NCBI GenBank assembly: GCA_964473735.1
Contig: CAYYQD010000010.1
Location: 1-47,701 of the forward strand
Reading direction: 5' to 3'
DNA from: JAADCS01 sp964473735
GTDB taxonomy: Bacteria; Hydrothermota; Hydrothermia; LBFQ01
Length of the DNA: 47,701 bases
Shown: positions 22,449-31,266 of the stretch, one piece after another
Layout of the letters: every line of letters begins with the position of its first letter
How positions within the stretch are numbered: the first letter of the stretch is position 1
Notes under the pieces: generated by a model
Seen by the model: the letters and a program-made list of their open reading frames with translations, nothing else
Databases searched by the model: none
What the model was told of the DNA's origin: nothing
Program-made: the position numbers and the translations under genes

Positions 22449-24281
22449 CTATCGCACGACGACCCTCCTCCATCCCCTCCTATCTTTCACCATATATATC
22501 CCTTTCCGTTCGGGCGCGAACTCTGAACGCCTGCCCTCATACACCAGACGACCCCTAACATCAAAGACCGTAATAACATCATCTCGCTCAATTCGGGGCC
22601 GCTCTTGAGTCTCCAGATCTTCCCCTCCGCNNNNNNNNNNNNNNNNNNNNNNNNNNNNNNNNNNNNNNNNNNNNNNNNNNNNNNNNNNNNNNNNNNNNNN
22701 NNNNNNNNNNNNNNNNNNNNNNNNNNNNNNGTTGAACTTAACGTAGTCAATAACCGGGGTTATGCTGGAGTCCGATGAGGAGTACATGACCAACCTGTAC
22801 TGGAGGTACTTGTAGGTGCCGGAAGAGAAGGTAGAACTCAGGGGCAGAGTACCGCTGGACGTGAAGGTGTACGGACCGTCCCACGCCGTCCACGTTACGT
22901 TGTTGCGGGAGGCCCTGACGTAGACCTCCGTACGTTTGCCCGACACCGTATCCCAGCAGGGGCTATACCGGAGCTCAACCGAGAGCCAGCGTCTCTGATA
23001 CGTGTCCTCGTAGATGGAGGATGTAAGCTGTGCTCTGGGCTCAAACTGAACGTCCGTAAAGTAAGCCCACAGGCCGGGAGAGGATGAGGCCGTCTTGGTT
23101 AAAATATCCGGAAAACCGTCCCCGTTTAAGTCTTTGGAGTAGGCCGCGAAGTAGGGTCGGGAGAAGGGAGACGCCATCTGGAGCCAGGACGAGCCGGTGT
23201 TTATGATGAAGTATATGCGGTTGTCCCCGTAGGCCGCCACAACCACGTCCATATCGCCGTCAAGGTCCACGTCCTCGGCGTCCACCCCTATAGGCTGTCC
23301 CACGGTCGCTATGAGGGTCCGGGTGAAGCTGAAGGCCCCGTTGTTCGTGTATAACCATACCCTTCCCGAACCCATGTTGGTCAGGACTACATCGTAATCG
23401 CCGTCCCCGTCCATGTCCTCCACGTCCATGTACTTCCAACCGTCAGCCAGGGAGTTATCCAGCACCCTGCGTATAAAGTTTCCGGACCCCGTATAGTCGT
23501 TCTCATAGACTACGAGTCCCTGATAACCCTCGTTCAGGCTTATGAGTACGTCGTCGTCGCCGTCCCCATCAAGGTCTCTGGCGGCCATATCCAGAACCAC
23601 ACCTCCAACGTTGGCGGCTATGTCGTAGCTCTGCCAGGTCGTCCCGTCGTACCAGTAGTACTTTACGGGAGAGCTGTGACCCGTTATCACCGTTCCTACG
23701 TGCCCGTTGCTTAAAAGGTCCGTGGGATCGGCTATATCCTCGGCCTCGTTGCCCAGGTACCAGTAATGGCGGGTGAAGTTGAAGCCGGGGGCGTCGTTCA
23801 TATACACTACGGTCTGACCGTACCAGGATGAGTTCGGATAGTACTCTCCTCCGGTGAAGATGTCGGGGTAGCCGTTCCCGTCAAAGTCGTACACCACCAC
23901 ACCCTCAAACCCCCTTCCCACACCCGAAGCGTCATCTACAACGGAGTCGGCGAAGGAGACGGCACACCCGTCGTTTAGCAGGATGTGGAGCTTGCGCGTG
24001 TAGTCCTCATCGCTGGCCACTATATCCATATCCCCATCCCCGTCAAAATCCACAACCTGTATCCCCGTGTTATCGTGTCCGGAGATGTTAGGGTGAATAT
24101 TACGCTCCGTCCAGGTGTAGGAAACTCCGGCGGCCACCGGACGTACGAGGTCCGGGTAGTGCCACTCAACGTTGTATCCGCTGCAGAAGGAGCTGCCGAA
24201 CCCTCCGGCTACGGGGCCGCACACCCCGGGACCTCCCGACCAGTCCGTCTGAATAACAGATTGGGACAATAGAAAAATCAT
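22449..24281 (-). CDS. Secreted FG-GAP/VCBS repeat protein with T9SS tail, interrupted by an N gap
   Basis: At least 610 codons, read through a 100-N gap (22631-22730) whose true length is unknown. The N-terminus MIFLLSQSVIQTDWSGG has only six or so hydrophobic residues before the mature part. Repeats carry Ca2+ loops: DFDGDGDMDIV, DFDGNGYPDIF, DLDGDGDDDVL, DMDGDGDYDVV, DVDLDGDMDVV and DLNGDGFPDIL, as in multi-blade FG-GAP propellers. A beta-sandwich region follows (LTSSIYEDTYQRRWLSVELR). After the gap, VITVFDVRGRLVYEGRRSEF and GIYMVKDRRGWRRVVVR form a T9SS C-terminal domain. Likely cell-surface adhesin or binding protein. Divergent from a second T9SS cargo gene. Confidence 0.87.
   Translation of the reverse strand: MIFLLSQSVIQTDWSGGPGVCGPVAGGFGSSFCSGYNVEWHYPDLVRPVAAGVSYTWTERNIHPNISGHDNTGIQVVDFDGDGDMDIVASDEDYTRKLHILLNDGCAVSFADSVVDDASGVGRGFEGVVVYDFDGNGYPDIFTGGEYYPNSSWYGQTVVYMNDAPGFNFTRHYWYLGNEAEDIADPTDLLSNGHVGTVITGHSSPVKYYWYDGTTWQSYDIAANVGGVVLDMAARDLDGDGDDDVLISLNEGYQGLVVYENDYTGSGNFIRRVLDNSLADGWKYMDVEDMDGDGDYDVVLTNMGSGRVWLYTNNGAFSFTRTLIATVGQPIGVDAEDVDLDGDMDVVVAAYGDNRIYFIINTGSSWLQMASPFSRPYFAAYSKDLNGDGFPDILTKTASSSPGLWAYFTDVQFEPRAQLTSSIYEDTYQRRWLSVELRYSPCWDTVSGKRTEVYVRASRNNVTWTAWDGPYTFTSSGTLPLSSTFSSGTYKYLQYRLVMYSSSDSSITPVIDYVKFNXXXXXXXXXXXXXXXXXXXXXXXXXXXXXXXXXXGGEDLETQERPRIERDDVITVFDVRGRLVYEGRRSEFAPERKGIYMVKDRRGWRRVVVR
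22631..22730. other. Assembly gap (100 N)
   Basis: Exactly 100 N inside the FG-GAP gene, just before its T9SS tail. The flanking frames agree, but the true missing length is unknown. Confidence 0.99.
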
Positions 24282-24288
24282 ATCAAAT

Positions 24289-24294
24289 ATTATA
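24289..24294 (-). promoter_or_regulatory. -10 box (TATAAT) of a leaderless promoter for the FG-GAP gene
   Basis: A perfect TATAAT on the minus strand ends 7 nt before the ATG at 24281. No Shine-Dalgarno in between. Confidence 0.68.
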
Positions 24295-24346
24295 GGGCCG
24301 AAGCCTCGCGGATACGCCCCTTTGCAACCGTTTTGGTAGAACCCCC

Positions 24347-24376
24347 TTGCATCCCGGTCGGGTTTCGCCGTAAAAT
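24347..24376 (+). promoter_or_regulatory. Sigma70-type promoter (TTGCAT-18-TAAAAT) for the sialidase-like gene
   Basis: TTGCAT (24347-24352), 18-nt spacer, TAAAAT (24371-24376), ending 9 nt before the ATG at 24386. One of four promoters here with a recognisable -35. Confidence 0.65.
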
Positions 24377-24385
24377 AGTGGGGAT

Positions 24386-25798
24386 ATGTTGGTCAATATA
24401 CTTCTGTCGGCGTGTGGATGTACGCGGCCGGTGAATTTGAGCGATGATCCGGGGGCGGATCGCCCCTACCTTGACACGTGGAACCATCCCACGGAGAGGA
24501 GCACGAAGAACATAGCCGTTTGCAACGGTAAAGTCCATGTAGCGTGGTTTAACTCCGACCTCTGGTCCCACTACGGCCGCATATACTACCGAAGGAGTCT
24601 GGACGGCGGTGCGACGTGGGAACCCAAGGTAACCATAACGGGGCCGAGGGACCTGTGGAGGGAGCTGTGGGTGGCCTGCACGGGGGATACGGTCATGATA
24701 ATCTACGAGGTTGATGCGGGTGGAGGGAACGTGGATATAAAGTACAGGGTATCGGAGGACGGGGGAGCGACCTGGGGACCGGAGCAGAGCCCCATAACCT
24801 CCTCAACCTCCTACAATCAGGAGGCCCCCTCCGTGGCTCTGGACGGCCCCAACGTCCATTTAGCGTGGGCTGACAACCGACCGATATTCCTGATCTCCCT
24901 CTACAACATCTACTACAAGAGGAGCGGAAACCTCGGCTCATCCTGGACGTCCGACGCCCTTCAGGACCTGTCGGATTCCCCCATAATCGTACAGGACCCC
25001 TCCAACCCCAACATCTTACACCTCTGGTTCATGACCTACAACACATCCGAGAGGCGGGCGAAGTACCGCCGCAGTACGAACGGAGGGAGTTCGTGGTCCT
25101 CAACCGTGGATATGTCCGGGTACAACGCGGGAGGAACCACGCCCTACGACCGACCCATAGGCTCCATGGACGCCCTATCCAACGTCGTCCTATACACGTG
25201 GGTGGATGAGAGGTACGGGAACAAGGAGGTGATACTCCGGAGGTCAACCGACGGAGGGGCCACGTGGTCCAGCCCCACCAACCTCTCCGGCACCCCAACC
25301 AAGTCCTGGGCGCCCTTCGTTAAGGAGGCCCCCACCGGTGAGGCGAGGGTGTACTGGATGGATAGCCTTGACGGGGACTGGGAGGTGGTGTGCAAGGTCT
25401 CAACGGATTGGGGAGCCACGTGGTCGCCTATGCAGAGGCTAACGGACAACTCCGCCCACGACGGTGCGGTCAGCGTTGCCTACGATGGCACCTACTGGCA
25501 CGTAATATGGTCCTCCGACTCAACGGGGAACTACGAGGTGTATTACACGAAGGACCCGTGTCCCACCGGAGGGGACGAGGACTTAGGCGTATCGGAGGGG
25601 GACAGCGGAGTAAAAGGGGTTGAGATAGGGCGTGGATACTTGCTTTTCCGGGAGTCCGGCCCCTATAAGGTCTTCTCCACCGACGGCAGGGTCGTGGCCT
25701 CGGGCAGAGCCGAAAAGGGATACAGGCTCCGCCTCCGTCCCGGCGTCTGGTTCGTACTCTTTGGAGGGAGGACCTACAGGGTAGTCGTGGGGAGATGA
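24386..25798 (+). CDS. Exported sialidase/BNR-repeat-like protein with T9SS tail
   Basis: A 470-residue protein. The N-terminus MLVNILLSACGC is a tiny signal containing a lipobox-like LSAC, so it could be a lipoprotein. The body repeats the BNR/Asp-box pattern: YRRSLDGGATWEP, YRVSEDGGATWGP, YKRSGNLGSSWTS, YRRSTNGGSSWSS, LRRSTDGGATWSS, CKVSTDWGATWSP. It therefore forms a sialidase-type propeller, usually of six blades. No sialidase FRIP/Arg triad is evident, so enzymatic activity is doubtful. The C-terminus (YKVFSTDGRVVASGRAEKGY, then LRPGVWFVLFGGRTYRVVVGR) matches a T9SS sorting domain. The downstream amidase starts in its stop codon (ATGA). Confidence 0.85.
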   Translation: MLVNILLSACGCTRPVNLSDDPGADRPYLDTWNHPTERSTKNIAVCNGKVHVAWFNSDLWSHYGRIYYRRSLDGGATWEPKVTITGPRDLWRELWVACTGDTVMIIYEVDAGGGNVDIKYRVSEDGGATWGPEQSPITSSTSYNQEAPSVALDGPNVHLAWADNRPIFLISLYNIYYKRSGNLGSSWTSDALQDLSDSPIIVQDPSNPNILHLWFMTYNTSERRAKYRRSTNGGSSWSSTVDMSGYNAGGTTPYDRPIGSMDALSNVVLYTWVDERYGNKEVILRRSTDGGATWSSPTNLSGTPTKSWAPFVKEAPTGEARVYWMDSLDGDWEVVCKVSTDWGATWSPMQRLTDNSAHDGAVSVAYDGTYWHVIWSSDSTGNYEVYYTKDPCPTGGDEDLGVSEGDSGVKGVEIGRGYLLFRESGPYKVFSTDGRVVASGRAEKGYRLRLRPGVWFVLFGGRTYRVVVGR

Positions 25799-26787
25799 GG
25801 ATCCTCCTTGACCCCGGCCACGGGGGAAGGTCGGAGGGAACCCTTCAGGGGTACCTGCCGGAGAAGGAGATAAACCTGAGGGTGGCTCTGGGTGTGGCCG
25901 GGTGCCTGAAGGAGTACGATGTACTCCTGACGAGGGAGGGGGACGAGTACCTCTCCCTTTCGGATAGGGTGGAGATGGCCGAGAGGGTAAGGCCCGACAT
26001 CTTCCTGAGCATACATCACAACGCCTACGAGGAGGAGGTCCCTGACCGCTCGGAGATATACACGGGCTGGCACACCGTCTCCCCTTCCTACGACCTCGCC
26101 TACGCCATATACGAGGAGCTGAATAGGGAGATACCCGGTAGGAAGATGCGTCCCCCCCTGCCCTCAACCTACACGGTGATGCAGAGAGGACCCGACGTCC
26201 GTCTGCTCACGGAGCTGTTCTTCGCCCGGGAGATGGACGACGACCTCATAGCCGTGGAGGTCAGGGTACTATGCAGGGCCTTAAAACGCTTCCTGTCCCT
26301 CTCAACCGTGCCTGTTCGTGATCCCGACTGGTCCTACGGCAGGTGGTCCTATCTACCCGGACACCGTACCACCCGTACGGATGGGTACTCCCCACCCCCG
26401 GCCGGAGGAACGCCCGTGGTCGTTCTAAGGGACGGAAGGGCCTTCTGGTACGGTTTGCATCTGACCCGTCTCACGGGGGGGAGGTACGAGCACGCGGGGA
26501 TGACGGAACAGAAGGGGGAGCCCCACGTGGCCCTATCCCTTACCGGCTATTCCGGACCGACCGTAATCGTGGATGTGGGCCCACCCCTGATCTCTTACTA
26601 CCACGGCAACCGTACCGGCGAGTCCTTGGCCGCCGCACTCTCGGAGAGTCTGGGGATCCCGTACGCTCCGGGAAGCTCCTACCTCCTGATACACCTCTTC
26701 GGTCCGAGGGTTATCGTAAGAACGGCATGGAACGAGGAGACGGTCCTAAAGGTCGTGGAGACTCTAAAGAGGCTGGGCCTTATCTGA
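25795..26787 (+). CDS. N-acetylmuramoyl-L-alanine amidase (Amidase_3) with unknown C-terminal domain
   Basis: A 330-residue protein. The Amidase_3 domain (1-~170) starts at once with MRILLDPGHGG (Zn ligand His9), then LPEKEINL (Glu23), TREGDEYLSLSDRVEMA, SIHHNA (His74) and a late Glu in AVEVRVLCRAL. It would cut the bond between the peptide and MurNAc in peptidoglycan. There is no signal peptide and no upstream in-frame start, which is odd for an enzyme that must act outside the cytoplasm. Residues ~175-330 form a second domain I do not recognise. ATGA overlap with the T9SS cargo gene. It converges on the carbamoyltransferase gene with an 8-nt overlap. Confidence 0.85.
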   Translation: MRILLDPGHGGRSEGTLQGYLPEKEINLRVALGVAGCLKEYDVLLTREGDEYLSLSDRVEMAERVRPDIFLSIHHNAYEEEVPDRSEIYTGWHTVSPSYDLAYAIYEELNREIPGRKMRPPLPSTYTVMQRGPDVRLLTELFFAREMDDDLIAVEVRVLCRALKRFLSLSTVPVRDPDWSYGRWSYLPGHRTTRTDGYSPPPAGGTPVVVLRDGRAFWYGLHLTRLTGGRYEHAGMTEQKGEPHVALSLTGYSGPTVIVDVGPPLISYYHGNRTGESLAAALSESLGIPYAPGSSYLLIHLFGPRVIVRTAWNEETVLKVVETLKRLGLI

Positions 26788-28480
26788 CCCTCATCACGAC
26801 GTACTCACCTATGGCCAGAGCGTCCAGGTCCGAATTTATGAGGGTGTATATGGCCTGCTCCGGATTATAGACTATGGGCTTTCCGTGGAGGTTGAAGGAG
26901 GTGTTTAGGACGGCCCCCACTCCCGTTTTACCCTTGAACCGCCTTATTAGACGGTAGTACTCCGGGTTGTCCTCCTCGTAGACCACCTGTGGTCTTCCGG
27001 TGTGGTCGTTCTGATGGAGGGCTGCGGGAAGGTGCCTGACGGCTATCTCCTCCGTGGGGAATGCCAGTATCATGTACCTCTCGCTCTTGGACCTGATGGG
27101 GGCCCTGAAGTAAGTCTCAAAGTCGTCGGCCAACACGGAGGGGGCGAATGGCATCCAGAAGTCCCTCCTCTTTATCATGCGGTTTATCCTCTGCACGACC
27201 TCTAAACGGCGAGGGTCAGCGAGTATGGAGCGGTTCCCTAAGGCCCGGGCCCCCCACTCCGCCCTCCCGAAGAACCGTGCTACCACCTTACCTTCGGACA
27301 GGAGGTCGGCCACGTACTCGTGTATATCCTCACCGACCTTCTCAACCTTGAACTCCCTTTCGTTGAGCCTCTCAAAGGCCTCCTCTATCTCCCTATCCCC
27401 GAACTCCCTGCCTAAGTAGAGGACACCTATGGGTTGGGGTCTTATCCCCCTCTCGGCACTCACGTAGGCGGCGGCACCGTAGGCCAGACTCTCGTCCCCG
27501 GCCGACGGCATGACGAAGACGTTTCGGAAGCGGGTCAGGAGGTGGTAGTTCATCTTAACGTTCATGAAGACCCCACCGGCGGCGGCTACGCTCTCGTGGG
27601 AACCCCTTATGTTGTCTATCCACTCCATCACCACCTCCTCAAGTGTGCGCTGCGCGGCGTAGGCTACGGCGTCAAACCTGACCTTGAACAGGAGTTTCTG
27701 GAAGAGCTTGAGGTAGTCGGCCTTATAGACGCCGCTCTCGTTCAGTATCCTGTCGCCATCCACACGGAAGAGTTTTCGTAGCCTACGGTAGGCCTCCTGT
27801 ACCCGCCTATCGTCCTCTCTGGCGTACGGGGCCAGCCCCATGACCTTGTACTCGTGGGATAGGGGCTTCATTCCGAGGTACTCCGTTATCCGCGTGTAAA
27901 ACTCCCCCAAGGAGTTGTAGGCCGATATACGTCCCAACCTCTTTAGGGACAACCCCTCCCCCACGTAGTAGGACCCGCTAAGGCCGTCCCCGGCACCGTC
28001 AAGGGTGACGACCAGAGACCTCTCAAAGCCCGAGCCGTAAAAGGCGGAGGAGGCGTGGGCTAAGTGATGTTCAACGAAAACCACCGGAGCCTCTACCCCC
28101 ACGCCCTTTAGGTTTCTTTCAACGTATTCCCGCCTCCCACGTCCGTGTACGAACCTGACGATGGGTTCCACGTACCAGTCCCCCTGAAGGAGACTTCTCG
28201 GGAAGACCCTGTACAACCTCTGATACACGTTCCGCGGGAACTTCGGCTCCTTGAACTCCTCGGGCAGGAGGGGCGGCGTGAGAGTGGCCACGGCCACGAC
28301 GTCTATATCTCCCGGCTTCAGGCCGGATAGGTCCAGCACCTCCGAAACGGCTCTACCCGGGAACCCCCCCTTCTCCTTCTCGTGCCACAGCCTCTCCTCC
28401 GACACCATGGCTAACAGCTTCCCGTCCTCCATAATGCACGCCGTGGCCGTATGACCGTCGTGTATTCCGAGGACTCTCAT
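26780..28480 (-). CDS. Carbamoyltransferase (NodU/CmcH/TobZ family)
   Basis: A 566-residue two-domain enzyme. The N-terminal ASKHA/TsaD-like domain has LGIHDGHTATACIMEDG, VFVEHHLAHASSAFYGSGF (metal-binding HxxxH), TLDGAGDGLSGS and AAAGGVFMNVKMNYHL. The C-terminal domain shows FFGRAEWGARALGNRSIL, FWMPFAPSVL and NTSFNLHGKPIV. It uses carbamoyl phosphate and ATP to make carbamoyl-AMP and carbamoylate a hydroxyl on a small molecule or glycan. Acceptor unknown; no antibiotic or nodulation genes nearby. Full length. Single-gene unit with its own -10 box. Confidence 0.93.
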   Translation of the reverse strand: MRVLGIHDGHTATACIMEDGKLLAMVSEERLWHEKEKGGFPGRAVSEVLDLSGLKPGDIDVVAVATLTPPLLPEEFKEPKFPRNVYQRLYRVFPRSLLQGDWYVEPIVRFVHGRGRREYVERNLKGVGVEAPVVFVEHHLAHASSAFYGSGFERSLVVTLDGAGDGLSGSYYVGEGLSLKRLGRISAYNSLGEFYTRITEYLGMKPLSHEYKVMGLAPYAREDDRRVQEAYRRLRKLFRVDGDRILNESGVYKADYLKLFQKLLFKVRFDAVAYAAQRTLEEVVMEWIDNIRGSHESVAAAGGVFMNVKMNYHLLTRFRNVFVMPSAGDESLAYGAAAYVSAERGIRPQPIGVLYLGREFGDREIEEAFERLNEREFKVEKVGEDIHEYVADLLSEGKVVARFFGRAEWGARALGNRSILADPRRLEVVQRINRMIKRRDFWMPFAPSVLADDFETYFRAPIRSKSERYMILAFPTEEIAVRHLPAALHQNDHTGRPQVVYEEDNPEYYRLIRRFKGKTGVGAVLNTSFNLHGKPIVYNPEQAIYTLINSDLDALAIGEYVVMRVR

Positions 28481-28491
28481 AACGGTAGCCT

Positions 28492-28497
28492 ATTCTA
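28492..28497 (-). promoter_or_regulatory. -10 box (TAGAAT) for the carbamoyltransferase gene
   Basis: On the minus strand TAGAAT ends 11 nt before the ATG at 28480. TTGTTG lies 18 nt further upstream as a weak -35. Confidence 0.5.
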
Positions 28498-28539
28498 AAG
28501 GGTGCATCCGCGCTCCAACAACGGGGTCGTATCCCACCA

Positions 28540-30081
28540 TCACCTCTTTATTCTGAAGAGGTCCTCCGTCTTCTTCGCCTTTTTGAGTACGGCCACAGCC
28601 TTCTTGAAGACGGGGTCGTACCGGAGGAATACCCTGTACCTTCCCTTCTCGCCGAAGTACTGGTAAGCTATCTCGGAGAGGAGGAGCCTCTTGAAGTCCT
28701 CCTTGGCCTCATCAAACCGACAGTCGCTGAAGTCAACGTCGGCCCTACGGAGGGCCCTCTTGAAATCCTCCAGATCCCTGTCCGTCAGGACTATGTCCTC
28801 CGGACGCTTCGGCTTTCTGTGGGTGCTGGTGTATTTGGTGGCCCAGTCGGATATGACCCCCTTAGCCTCGGCCTTCTGCACCAGACGCGGGAGGATGTGG
28901 GGCTTCACGTAGATGTCCGGAGCTATACCTCCCCCACCCTTTATCGGCCTTTTCAGTATCTTGGTGAAGTAGGTGTTCGTATCCTTCTCTATATCGCCTA
29001 ACTTGCCCTTGTGGATGGAGCGCCCCGAGGGTGTATGGTACCGGGCTATGGTCAGACGGAGGGTGTAGTCGTGAGGGAGGGTGAAAATCCTCTGGACGGT
29101 TCCCTTGCCGAAGCTGGTATCCCCGATTATCAGGGCCCTGTCCCAGTCCTGAAGGGCTCCGGACACTATCTCGGACGCGCTGGCCGAACCACCGTCTATC
29201 AACACCGCAACGGGAACGTCCTCCGAGAACACCATATCCCCCTCGCTGTAAAACCTCTCTTTACTGTCCGGCACCCTACCCTCGGTATAGACCACCAGCT
29301 TCCCCTCACCCAAGAAGAAACCTCCGATCAGGAAGGCCTGTCGGAGCAGTCCGCCGGGATTCCCCCGCAGGTCAAGGATGATCTTCTTTGCTCCCCTCTT
29401 CTTGAGAGAAATAAGGGCCTCGTGTACCTTGTCCGCGGCGTCCTCTTGAAAGGCGTTGAGTTTAACGTATCCGACCCCGTCATCAAAGAGGCCGTAGTAC
29501 GGAACGGCCTTGAGCACTATCTTATCCCGCGTTATAACGAAAGTCAGGGTGTCGTTTATTGCCGGTCTATACACCGTGACCCTTACCTTCGTACCCCTCG
29601 GCCCTCTGAGATGCTTGGAGACCTTATCCACCTTCCAACCCAGGACGGAGGTGTCGTTTATGCGGATTATCCGGTCTCCCGGTTTCAGGCCGGCCCTCCA
29701 CGCGGGGGTGCCCTCAAAAGGGGATATAACGACCACGAAACCGTTCCGCTCGCCGATGGTCATACCCACACCCTCGTAGGACCCCTCCGTGCTCTCCATG
29801 AGCCTCTTCGTCTCCTCGGGGGTTAAGAGGTCGGAGTGGGCGTCAAGGGATAGCCTGACCATCCCCTTGGCAGCGTTTTCAAGGAGTTTCGTGGGTTTCA
29901 CCTCAACGACGTAGTACTTCTTTATAACGTTCATAGCGGACACCAAAACGTCCGTCATCTGACTGAAGGTGAGATTACCCTCCCCTTTCGTGCTCTGGGC
30001 GAACAGGGTGAGTCCGTAGCCGAAGGAAGTCCCTAAGACGAAGGCTACGATAAGTAGAAGGAAGGTTCTAATCCGTCCCAT
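28540..30081 (-). CDS. S41-family C-terminal processing peptidase (CtpA-like)
   Basis: A 513-residue envelope protease. The N-terminus (FLLLIVAFVLGTSFGYGLTL, 7-26) is a signal anchor. A PDZ domain (~95-185) contains GVGMTIGERNGFVVV and GLKPGDRIIRINDTSV. The S41 domain contains ILDLRGNPGGLL, the nucleophile Ser in DGGSASASEIVSGAL and the base Lys in GDTSFGKGTVQ. These proteases trim or degrade periplasmic proteins. A ~110-residue C-terminal extension (from ~400) has the family's usual helical character. It has the clearest promoter of the minus-strand run. Confidence 0.95.
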   Translation of the reverse strand: MGRIRTFLLLIVAFVLGTSFGYGLTLFAQSTKGEGNLTFSQMTDVLVSAMNVIKKYYVVEVKPTKLLENAAKGMVRLSLDAHSDLLTPEETKRLMESTEGSYEGVGMTIGERNGFVVVISPFEGTPAWRAGLKPGDRIIRINDTSVLGWKVDKVSKHLRGPRGTKVRVTVYRPAINDTLTFVITRDKIVLKAVPYYGLFDDGVGYVKLNAFQEDAADKVHEALISLKKRGAKKIILDLRGNPGGLLRQAFLIGGFFLGEGKLVVYTEGRVPDSKERFYSEGDMVFSEDVPVAVLIDGGSASASEIVSGALQDWDRALIIGDTSFGKGTVQRIFTLPHDYTLRLTIARYHTPSGRSIHKGKLGDIEKDTNTYFTKILKRPIKGGGGIAPDIYVKPHILPRLVQKAEAKGVISDWATKYTSTHRKPKRPEDIVLTDRDLEDFKRALRRADVDFSDCRFDEAKEDFKRLLLSEIAYQYFGEKGRYRVFLRYDPVFKKAVAVLKKAKKTEDLFRIKR

Positions 30082-30089
30082 AGGCGGCC

Positions 30090-30118
30090 ATTTTACCGCT
30101 GCGACGGGGAAAGTTCAA
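30090..30118 (-). promoter_or_regulatory. Sigma70-type promoter (TTGAAC-17-TAAAAT) for ctpA-like gene
   Basis: On the minus strand TTGAAC (30113-30118) lies 17 nt from TAAAAT (30090-30095), which ends 8 nt before the ATG at 30081. The -35 overlaps the end of the permease gene. Confidence 0.7.
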
Positions 30119-30894
30119 CTGGAGGCGCTGGTGTAGAAGCGGAGGGCGAACCTCCAGAAGGAGCGGGAGAGCAGGAAGAAGACGACCGAAAGCAGGAGTC
30201 CGAGCATCGTGTAGAGAGGCCTACCCTTACCTAAGAAGGTCTCGGCGGGAACGGTGGTGAGAAAGGCTACGGGTACGACGAAGGTCATGAAGAAACGGTA
30301 TAGGACGGGGTAGGCCGTTATGGGGAATCTCCCACCCTCAACTATAGCTTTGAGTACGTGGGTCACGTTGTAAATCTTCACGAACCATACGCTAAGTGTC
30401 CCCAGCATGAACCACAGACTGTACAGTATCACGATCCCAATAACGAGCATGAAGGTTCCCCAGAGGAGACTCACGGGTGAAACCCCTACTTTAGAGATGC
30501 CGTACAGTATCAGGGCTATCCCCGATAGGACGTTGGGGATACCCCACAGTGAGATATGGCGGGTGGATAGCCAGAACTGGCTGTCTATAGGTTTGAGGAG
30601 GATGAAGTCCAGGGTCCCCTTTTGTACGTGGTCAACTATACGGTTCAGGTTGGGATTCAGGACGCTCTGGGAGAAGCCCTCAACGACGGTAAAGACACCG
30701 AGGACCACGATGACGTCGTTCCACGACCATCCACCCAGACTTCCACCGTTCTGATAGAAGAAGGAGAGGGCGAACAGGCCACCGACCGCGTTCCCCACGC
30801 TGCTCAGGGTTGAGATCAGGAAGTTCAGGCGGTACTCCGCCTCCGCCATGACGGAGGTCCTAAAAAAGAGCAGGAGAAGGCTTAGGTAACGCAA
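30115..30894 (-). CDS. ABC-2 family transporter permease
   Basis: A 259-residue, six-helix membrane protein of the ABC-2 permease group (PF06182-like). Family features: the amphipathic start with EAEYRLNFL, then VQKGTLDFILLKPIDSQFW (~91-109), the hallmark motif of this group, and a late FVVPVAFLTTVPAE. Usually two such permeases and an ATPase are encoded together; neither partner is in the window. Cargo unknown. TTG start, 13 nt after the VOC stop; a Met at codon 16 is a less likely alternative. Confidence 0.87.
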   Translation of the reverse strand: MRYLSLLLLFFRTSVMAEAEYRLNFLISTLSSVGNAVGGLFALSFFYQNGGSLGGWSWNDVIVVLGVFTVVEGFSQSVLNPNLNRIVDHVQKGTLDFILLKPIDSQFWLSTRHISLWGIPNVLSGIALILYGISKVGVSPVSLLWGTFMLVIGIVILYSLWFMLGTLSVWFVKIYNVTHVLKAIVEGGRFPITAYPVLYRFFMTFVVPVAFLTTVPAETFLGKGRPLYTMLGLLLSVVFFLLSRSFWRFALRFYTSASS

Positions 30895-30907
30895 GGCACG
30901 AAGGGTA

Positions 30908-31243
30908 TCACCCCACCTTTATAACGGCACCGGACAGGAAGGGTGGGGCCAGAAACCCCCCCTTCTCAAGGGGCACGTCAAAGTTCTCCGCATTCACCCC
31001 CTCAACCGTTATGGAGACCACGCCCCCACCGTGTCTCTTCAGGAAGCCCTCTATGTGGGAGCCCTCCCCGGAGGGTGTCATTACCTCAACGACCGTATCA
31101 CCACCCGAGAAACGGGCCACCTTTATCTTGGGGAACTCCAATATCTCCTCCTCCGGCTCTGAACCTATCAGCTTGGTGAAGTAAGCCTTAGCCTCCTCGT
31201 ACCTGTCGTTCGGAACAGCAAAAGCTACCGTTTTGACCTTCAT
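30908..31243 (-). CDS. VOC (glyoxalase/epimerase-like) family protein
   Basis: A 111-residue protein that looks like one full vicinal-oxygen-chelate repeat pair, short for the family. VKTVAFAVPNDRYEEAKAYF opens the first module, VARFSGGDTVVEVM carries the metal-ligand-type Glu strand, and GGGVVSITVEGVNAE opens the second. The order resembles methylmalonyl-CoA epimerase or glyoxalase I, but the first-strand His seen in those enzymes is absent (Ala-Phe-Ala-Val), so activity is uncertain. Own TATAAT box, then co-transcribed with the ABC-2 permease. Confidence 0.72.
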   Translation of the reverse strand: MKVKTVAFAVPNDRYEEAKAYFTKLIGSEPEEEILEFPKIKVARFSGGDTVVEVMTPSGEGSHIEGFLKRHGGGVVSITVEGVNAENFDVPLEKGGFLAPPFLSGAVIKVG

Positions 31244-31250
31244 GGGCGCT

Positions 31251-31256
31251 ATTATA
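31251..31256 (-). promoter_or_regulatory. -10 box (TATAAT) of a leaderless promoter for the VOC gene
   Basis: A perfect TATAAT on the minus strand ends 7 nt before the ATG at 31243. The spacer AGCGCCC has no Shine-Dalgarno. Confidence 0.68.
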
Positions 31257-31266
31257 CGGGCGCGTC

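Noticed and set aside
24386..25798. Active sialidase
   Set aside because: Asp-box repeats are present, but no FRIP motif or arginine triad is seen, so only the propeller fold is supported.
29011..29826. Plus-strand frame of 271 codons opposite the S41 protease
   Set aside because: Antisense to conserved PDZ and protease motifs; caused by G/C-biased codon positions, no domain or promoter.
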